From Hyphochytrium catenoides (taxonomy: Eukaryota; Sar; Hyphochytriomycetes; Hyphochytriales; Hyphochytriaceae), in contig FLMG01003071.1 in the NCBI GenBank assembly GCA_900088475.1, positions 1 to 23,127 of the forward strand: a stretch of DNA of 23,127 nt, written 5' to 3'. A model generated the notes under the pieces. The model ran no database searches. It was not told the origin of the DNA and was given only the letters and a program-made list of their open reading frames with translations. A program made the translations under genes and the position numbers. Below are positions 13,301 to 22,300 of the stretch, in pieces. Positions within the stretch are counted from its first letter, which is position 1, and each line of letters opens with the position of its first letter.

Positions 13301-16300
13301 ACAAGCTTAAACAAGTTGAAGGAGAATGTCATTATAAACCCAAGGTGGAGTAGGACGAAGACTGCGAGACACGCTAATCACCATATTAGTAAGTTAACTA
13401 ACTAGTGGCTGCGTCGCAGATCAAGTGCCGCGAGAAGGAGGAGATTATAGAGACTCAGCACCCGTACCAGCCTAACAGTGATCTTAGTTGGACTCTCGGT
13501 TAGTGCCTTATATTAGAAAACGCGGGAGGCTTCGCGTTGTATCCCTCAAAAGATCATTGCTGATGGCATTCCTCCACAGACTTTCCCGGGGCAGAATTCG
13601 TCACCCTGACATTTGACTCCCAGTCAAGGACTGAGCACAATTGTGATTATGTAGCTGTCAAGAAGCACGCGACTGACGGTTTTTGGGGCGAAGAAAAATA
13701 CTCTGGATGTGATGGTAGCTAAACTACACTGCAAATGCCTTACGTTTTGAGGTTGACATTTGGGTTCTCATGTATATCGTGTCATTACTCACCTCTCAGG
13801 CACGGAGAATTTTCCTGGCTTTGGTGGCCGTCTCCCCCTCATCGTGCAGGAGCCAACATTCACTGTCTCTTTCATCTCTGATTCTTCCAACCAAGATTGG
13901 GGTATTCGCATTGTTGCTAAGGCGACTGTTCAAGAGGTAAAGAGTGAAGCGCATGAGACTGTTCCTGATCCCTTCGCACTGAAACAACGAGCCGCTGTAG
14001 ATGCTTGAAGCCCCAGAAGTTCCTCCACCATTTGAAAGCTTGATGCTTCGAGTTCTCCAGGCCCAGCTTTTACGCTCTCTTTATGTCATTACCAGCTGTA
14101 CGGTACGCCAAACAGTAGGTTTCGGGTCTATCCCTAATACTGCGTAGCCCAATAACGCTTCTGTACCTTTGCCCCGGTCTTGTCAATCGCCAGCACATAG
14201 AAGGTATCGATTGGATTCAACTGGTGGCTCCCTTGAGTTCTCTGTCTGACGAAGCATATCATGGAACTGCGCGGATACCCGAGCCCACCGTGGAGGTCCA
14301 TTCGATGAACTGGTTACTTCTGGTTATCCGCTGTCTCTGACCACAAAAGTCTGTAGATGTTTGAGAGCGCTCATCCATACGAGAATAACATGTCCGAGTA
14401 TACTGCCGTTCAATTCCCGGGAGCAAGGCGATTGAAGGTATTCTTTGATGACGAAACCAAGACGGAAACAGGTACTTATTCATTACCTCCATTGGTCCAC
14501 ATCTCATATTTATCTCCTGAATACCTCTTTTCTCTGGAACGCTTGCTAGGTTGTGACTACCTCGTGTTCTATAAGGACTCTAGTTGCACGGGCTATTGGG
14601 GTTCCGCAAAGTACTCAGGCAAAGAAGATGGGAAGAACTGGCCGGGGTACTCCACATCTCCATATGTGCAGCCTGTTTTTCGAGAACATAAAACTGAACT
14701 CGTCCCGCCATGGCTCAAATTGCACCATATTTTACTTTTATGTATCTGCATATTTACTTTCAGTGTCGGCATTGTAGCTCTTAAGTATCTCCATTCTCTC
14801 ATATCTTTGTCTTTGCTTCCACCATCGTCTGCAGTTTATGTAGCATCCCTTGAGCTGTCCCGCCTCCTCCAAAAAAAGTTGATGCTGATTCTGTTTCACC
14901 TCTTTGGCCTTCCACTGACACACAGACAGGATGGCCGGGAGCCGCTTCTCATTCCCGCAGACCACTTTGTCCTCCATTGGTTCACTGATGCTTCCACCAT
15001 CGATTGGGGCTGGCGGTTCTTTGTCGAAGCGGAGTTCAACCCAGAGAACCCAATGGTTCAGCCTCTTCTAAAGCTTCAGGAGAGATTACTTTATGCTATG
15101 GAACTTAGGGAAGAAGGTCCACGGAAGCAGAGAGTTCCAGTGGACCTTGATGGCTATTCAAAAGCAGAGTTGGAAAATGAAGGTAGGAAGCAGAACGAGT
15201 TTAATAAACCTACGTTGAGACTCCCGATGTGACTCTGCTCGTACAGCACCAGGTCTATCAATGGAGCTCACTAGCACCATAAGCGAACCTTTAGGTCTTT
15301 ATATACCGGCCGCTTCCTATGTGGAGAAGATGCTAAGGTGAAGACACAACGTCAATTCCTTACTCTCTGTTAGCGAGTTCCTTATACTCGTACGTCGAAC
15401 TGGTGATAGAGTGACTTGCCCTTCTGGGGTTAATGTCATGGAGTCTCCTTCGGAAGCTAGTGTGCAGTTGGCAAGTGTCCCTCAAGGTGCGATTCTATGG
15501 CTTAAGAGTAGCGGATTGCAGCTCATCGTCCAATGGTCATCCCAACACCTTTTGCGGATGGAAAAGCCTCGATCGGAGATTCCCGTGAAACTATCTAAGA
15601 GTATTGTTGTCTTGCTGCAGGGGCTATCCTCAAAACGTTACAGCAGCAGGGATCCTGGGTTGAGACTACCTTTCCACAGAGTGAAGGGCGAAGGGTTTTA
15701 GGTTGGGTATCTATCCGTAGTCCAGAGGGCGTTGCACTAGAGCTTATTGATTGTGCCGACATGACCTCTGTAAGTATCGCGGTTATGTCGCCTAAATGCC
15801 ACTTTACAGTGGTTCTTAGATGCAGTATTACAACTTGAACTCAATCTTTCTAGGTTGAGCTCTTTAATGCGGATGGTCATCTTTCAGGAGTCAGCCTAGA
15901 GCCTCCTCTCCGAGACTCTCTTCCACAGGCCACCTCAGAGAGTGATGAGAAGGCGGTTACGAGCGTTACGACTGTCAGTCAGCCTGATTTACCAAACTTT
16001 TCCACGTTCTTCTGAACTGACCATCTATTATTGCAGATTGAGAAGAGGGTCGTGTACAAGAATATAACACGGGTGGAGTCCCTTATAGCAGACACAGCCC
16101 ACGCTCTTTCTCTGCTGTGTGCACGTCACAGTCTAGCTAGGATCATCTCCCAGCTGCCACAAGGTGTTGTACGCATTAATACTAGTACATCTGGCAGCAG
16201 CACCCTAATTAACCAACTGGAATATTCTTTTGGTCTCTCGTCATATTCCTTCAAGTTCCCATATACGCATGACCTCTCATAGATGCTTCTTTCTCTTTTT

Positions 16301-19300
16301 GATCGGCTCCCTTCGTGTGAAACTCCATTCTCCTTTTAGGGTTTTTCTTACAGATATTACAGTTCTTAAATTGCTCCCTTTTGCTATCTCTTCTAGGTAA
16401 CCCACTTACGGTCGAGGACTTCGGAGGCATTGAGCGCTTCTATCAATACTTTCTGAAAGTTTTGGAACCAGAGAAATCTCTTAGTTGGGAGAACGGAATC
16501 AAGGAGTCAAACATAACAGACAAAATGGTGACTGCATTGGCTAGATCCAAGGACAAGTCCTTTGGCTGGCAGCTGGCAGCAAAAGCTGTTGCACTGCTTG
16601 AGGCGGAGCTTAATCCCTTTTCCATAAGGAAAGTCATCAAAATCACCAGTGAGGTAAGGGCCAAAATGATGGTAAAATTATGATTATACAAATCTGGTGG
16701 AGGATTTCACGGCCATCTGCAACAATGCTGGCAGTCGACCAAGATCTCCACACCTATTCCCATATGCATTCCTGGAGCCAAGCAGCTACTTCTTTCGATC
16801 CCGAAGGAAAACAAAGGCTTAGCGGACCAGCCTTCTCTTCTCATCAAGTATCCACGGTGAGTTGCCTGCCCAGGTTGATAGGCCGTTTCTGACTTTCAAA
16901 GGGAAATTCTTGCATCTGCCATTTGGTGAGAGTTTCCTAGACTTTCCTCGACTCGCATACGTTATGTTCCCTACCCTCATTCACGACGAATCTCTAACGC
17001 CCAATCAGCAGAAATAGCACAAACTTTACCGAAAGCAAAGAGGATTGGACCAATATTCACTTCCCGGACCCTGCGAGCAAATGGTCTTTCAATGAAAGAG
17101 GCGGCCTTTTAGTCGAAGGAAACGTGCTCGAGCTCTACTGGAACGCCGAAGGTCGAGGCGGTATTGTTGGTTAACTCGGACAAGACATCTAATGCTTAAC
17201 GACATAGAAGGTTCCGGAATGATGATTGAAGTAACTGGAATTTTTGACCAACCCCTACAAGACAGACGTCTCTATAAAGACAAAGGCGAGTGAATTCTCC
17301 AGAGTCAGCCACGTGACACCATGCTAAACATATTTTTTATGCGCCCGCCCAGGAGGAAAGGACTGCGGCTTATTTGTGGCTTGCGACCTCCTCAGAATCC
17401 TGATGTCCATGGAGAACTCTGATATCTTAGAATATATCCTATCTCCTGAAGTGTTGTCATGCCTCTACCATGTCGCACTCCTTCCTAGAACGGTAGGTTC
17501 TTGAAACAAGATTCATTATTGAAAAAAGATCGAATCCAATCGGTCTTCAGTCTCTTCAAGTGCGATTGTCAGAGGGGAGTTCTCTCTCTGACAACTGCTA
17601 CATATTTGCAGGACTGTAGGGTCAAGGTCCTAGATCTTCTCAGCCAAGTTGTCAGGCACTCGAGTCCTTTGCAGAACTCGATTTGTGATCTTGGCGCCAT
17701 TGGAGCCTGTTTGACTAATCAACTGAGATTCCAGCTCAAGATGGAATCACTATCTACGAAAAAGTCTGGCTACCTGCAGGCCTTAATGGACTGTGTAACT
17801 ATGTGGAGGTTCCATATGCCGCAGCATTGTAAAGGGGTCAAGAAGCAGGTACCCGAGTGACGTAAATGAGTCTGACCACAAGTGTGCAATGGCTCTTGAC
17901 CATTGCAAATCCTTATGCTTACTTGTTCCTTTTGCATTCATTCTACTCTTTTGACTGCTCACTTAACGTTTTGCCTTCGCATGATGTTGTGTGTAGCCCG
18001 ACATCTTCTTGCGAATAGAGCGTGAAGCAGAGAGTTTAGTAGCGATCGACATAGCATCTAGAACTGTGTCCTCTTTGACGAGGGGTGGAAGCGTGACGGT
18101 CCGGTCGAGTACCATTATTCAAGAAGGAAGTCACATCTGGGCGATACGTGTTCTAAAGGCCGGGAGTACCTCTCTATCCATCGGCATAGAGGGATCGGAG
18201 AAGGAGATTAGAGAGAGCTATGCTTATGGTGGAAGAGACTGGCCTGCCAGAGTGATGGAAGGTGACATAATAACGTGCAAGTTGGACCTTGATGTCGGTT
18301 ATTGGGCCATTTGGAAGAATGGGGCATATATAAAAAGCATCGTAGGGCCAGGCAGGACTCAACCATTAGTAAGAAAGAGGTTGATTGGGTCATTCACACC
18401 AATTTTAATCCTCTCCGATGGTGATGAGATACAGGTGAGCTGTTTAGTTCTTACTGCTGAATCAGTAAGGAAGCAGAACAGAAATATGACTGAGCCGAGC
18501 AGAGATTTAATAGAATGATATGCAGAGGCAAAGGGCCACGGACTATCGCACTGAGAGAGCCTAGAACTGTCGGGCAAATGAGAAACCCTTTTTTCTTTGT
18601 TAGCCATAGAAAGGCATGGGGAAGACGTATAGGATGACCCTCACCCTGTTTTTTTACGATCTAGGCTTTGGAGCCATCTCTCTCGTCATTGGGGTTTGGT
18701 TCAAAAGAAGAACCTTCAGAGCTTCAGGACGTAAGGATGCTCATAGTTCTACAGCCGAAGCTCTACTTGTGCTAATACCCTGCGCTGTTATCTATGAAGG
18801 TTCGACGATTATCTCAAGCTCTACATGAACACTTGGATGGTGATGTTCCTCATGCCTTGATGCAAGCAAGATTTTCCGCTCACTTGAGGGAGAAGTATAC
18901 CCAGATGCGACAAAGTGAGCACCCGTACGGTCCTAAACCGCTGCAAGAGACAATTACTATTGATAGAGCGGAAGCAATTGAGGTAAGTCCCCACCACAGC
19001 CGTCAAGCTATCCTTGGATCCTTTCAGACTCTGTTGGTGCACTAGGTTCTGATGGACAAGGCAACAAGACTAGTTGAGGGCGACGTGCTCCGCGTCATCT
19101 CGTCCCAGACTTTAGAGACTATAGAGGTTGCTAAGCTGCAGGCATCTACTGCCTTGAAGTGAGTCGCCCGTGTCCTCGATGACCTACAGGGAAAAACAGC
19201 CCAATTAAGAGTCCCTCTGTAGCTTCCCGGCTGAACCATCAATCTCACTTAATGCAGGGGACCTAGTTGTCCGGGGTAGTTCATGGCAATATGGAGATGA

Positions 19301-22300
19301 GGTAAGTGGCATGTCCTGATTTTCGTGTCGCAGGAGTCTGTCATTCCGCCCAAGCCACGATGAGCTAAATCGTTAATCCAGGATGGAGGCGTCGGGTCTC
19401 TAGGCGAAGTTACAGCGATAGCAGAAATGGAACAAGGATCCGTGATATGCGTCAAATGGCAGGTAGACATCAAAACGGTTACGGTTCGATGAGACCATGC
19501 ATCTAAAGGGCCACGATAGGCCATCGAAACACTGGCGCGTTACCAGCGCGAAGAACTCAACCTCTTCCGAAGTGGCCCCACTTGCCGGACGTCTTTTCTA
19601 GCACACTCATCAGCCGTAGACTTGATAAGAGAAGTGGTCAGTCAGACCTGTATAGTAATTTTTGGGTATCTATTGCCTGGCGTTGCTAACGATGGGTAGC
19701 TATCGGAGAGCCGCTTCCTTCAAACCTGTTCCTCTCATTGTGGTCAAATCTGAGTTATTCCAACGCCTGACCGCTTCGAGACCAGCTTGACCATCTTGCT
19801 GTTGGGCAGGTTCCAGGATCTGATTTGACAGATTGCCGTCAACTACTGCTATCAGGAGGGGCATATCTGTCCTTCAAGGTGGAGACTTGCTTTCAGGAGG
19901 TCTCAAGCTGCTCCATTATGCTGTGGGTATTGATGTCTGAACCTGAGAGCGACAGAAGCCCCATCTTGACATGGCCTAAGGCAGACGGTGGGTGCTTTAT
20001 CCTGAATAGGCGAACCTCGTAGGCCTATGACACCATATATTTTCTTGCCACTCATCATCCCCATGCTGTTTGCAGTTGAAACAGGCCTTGCCATGCTCTA
20101 GTCACACGTTATGCCAATACCTTCTAACTCTCCCTGCCTCTATTCCTCTTGAAGGATCTCAAGCTCCCGCAGCTGTTGCTTTCTGGGTCGAGCGAAATGG
20201 ACAAGTCCATGTTGAGTTTCGAGGCAGCAATCGCACTATCCATGCTAGTGGTGGAAGCCTTCCCTTTCGTCGCTGGACCCACCTTACAACAACCTTTGAT
20301 GGGAAGAGTCTGCTTCTTAATATTAACGGTGTACAAAGAGGTAAGTTTTTGGATCGAGTGCGACCTGTTGATATACTCTTTAGCGTAGATCACTCCTAGA
20401 ATTTTGAGTTCGGTGCTTCCAGGCAATAGGTGTTTGGTCCTGGTCGCCCTGCTTACCTATTCCCGAAAGCATTCATTTGAAAGCGACGCTACGTTTAGTA
20501 CTTTTTTGTCCCGGTCCTCAACCCTGTTGACCTTTTTAGGGTCCAGCACTACGCTGCAGAGTTCAGAGGTCATCCAAGTAGGAAAGACAGTTTACTTGGG
20601 CTACGACGGCTTTGAGGCAGCCACAGGCTCCTTTCTCGATCTAAAGATTTTTCGGAGTGCGAAACTGGATAAAGGCACACTAAAGGTTAGCTTTCTATCG
20701 TTTGAAAGCATGAGATACCGGTGGGACCCAACTGACAGTTGTTTCGTCCAAAATGCTTAACTTGTCCTCTCTATCTATAGGCGGTGTTCAGGATGCCACC
20801 AAACAAACGTCAAGGAACAGTTATCCCAACATTCGCTCTAAGTAATCTCTCCGGTCTTTATCGTACTTTACGTTTTAGGAACAAAAGCAAGTGCAACAAG
20901 CGCTACTTCGAAGTCACTCTTGGTATGTTCGCTAGAACCTAGTCTTCTTCCCAGGACATCATCGCTGCCTGCTGGTGATGTCAGTAGCTCGTCGTTCTAC
21001 CTCCCCACATGTGCACTTCCACCGTTCAGCTGGTCTCCGCCGAACCCTACTAGCATCACACACCAGCTTCCGCTTGCAACGCCTATTTTTCTTTCCACCT
21101 AACTAAGCAACGACTAAGGGACTAACCCAAGTTTAGTGACGGCAGGAGAGGTCATTGTCGGATGGGTCCTGCCCAGCTTCAACTCCACCTCGGGCCACAT
21201 GCTGGTGGGAACTGATGAGCAATCATTTGGTTTCGACTGTTTCAGTCAGGAGCTGCTCTCGTCCGGAAAAAGAACCGAGTATGTTTCCGACGTCTCCTGC
21301 AGCCCGGGGATCGTCCTTGGCTGTTTGGCGGACCTCAACGCTGGTTCGTTCTTTCTTCTCTTTGTTGAAAGCAAAAGTCCACACCTGCGGAATCCCGGAG
21401 CTGTCTAACGACATTTGTTGGCAGGCACTATCTCTTATTCCCTAAATGGCCAGAACCTCGGAGTGGCATTCTATCTAAAGCCTCTTGAGGTTGAAAGTGA
21501 TTCTGAGGAGAGCCTGCATAATACCTATGATCCCGATCTAGGAGGAGACAAAGGTATCTCAGAATGAGCATGAGTTCGTGTAACGTATAGGATAGTACAA
21601 TGACTTGGATAGGTATAGTTGGGGACGGATGTAAGTTCTGTACCGAGCTTCGGAGGCGGTACGCGTGCTGTGACGAATTTCAAGCACTGCCTGGCAGCAA
21701 GCGGGTGACGAGAGCAAACCTGCTGTAATGTTCAGAGGCGCCGGAGAGAGTCCTTCATTTGATACTGCTTCACTTATCTAACTACTGCTTCGTAGGGCAC
21801 AACCTTCGTGGTGTTCACGCAACCTCCACAATTGACAAACGAAGACCTAGAGGTACGTATTCTACCTCCTGGCCACGGCCATTAACCCAGAAAAGCTAAC
21901 CTTAATTGCTCAAAAACCCATAACATCGTTTATTGGTATAGACGATTTGTATGAGCCGTATCCCTGGGAGGATTTGATGCCCGGCCTTTCCTTGTCTCCA
22001 CAGGGTGCTCAGTCGGTGATTCTTAACTTTGGCAACACACCTTTTCAATACCTTCCTGCAGGTTAGATGACTTTCATAATACTCGTGCTGTTTCCTCGCT
22101 GGAGTTAGCGCATTTCCTTTTCCGGCATACTCGTGCTGGTCCACAGAAAGCGCTGCGAACAAGAGCTTCCACGCCTCATCCCTCTTCCAATCTTGCGAAG
22201 CCGTGGCTCTTTTGTGTAGTTCTTTGTAAAGAAACTCTTAAGGGCTTTGGGAGAATTCTTCGAGTACCCAAACCAGCGCTCCCAGTTGTCCGTTTTTAGA

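Noticed and set aside
14357-15232. 291-codon open frame as a single exon with a transmembrane segment
   Set aside because: The hydrophobic part falls exactly between two conserved CUB-like strands, has good splice borders, and is absent from the other three copies. Kept as a stop-free intron and reported as a finding.
21902-22162. Minus-strand open frame of 86 codons
   Set aside because: It spans an exon and an intron of the + strand gene; the + strand reading carries the SPRY closing motif.
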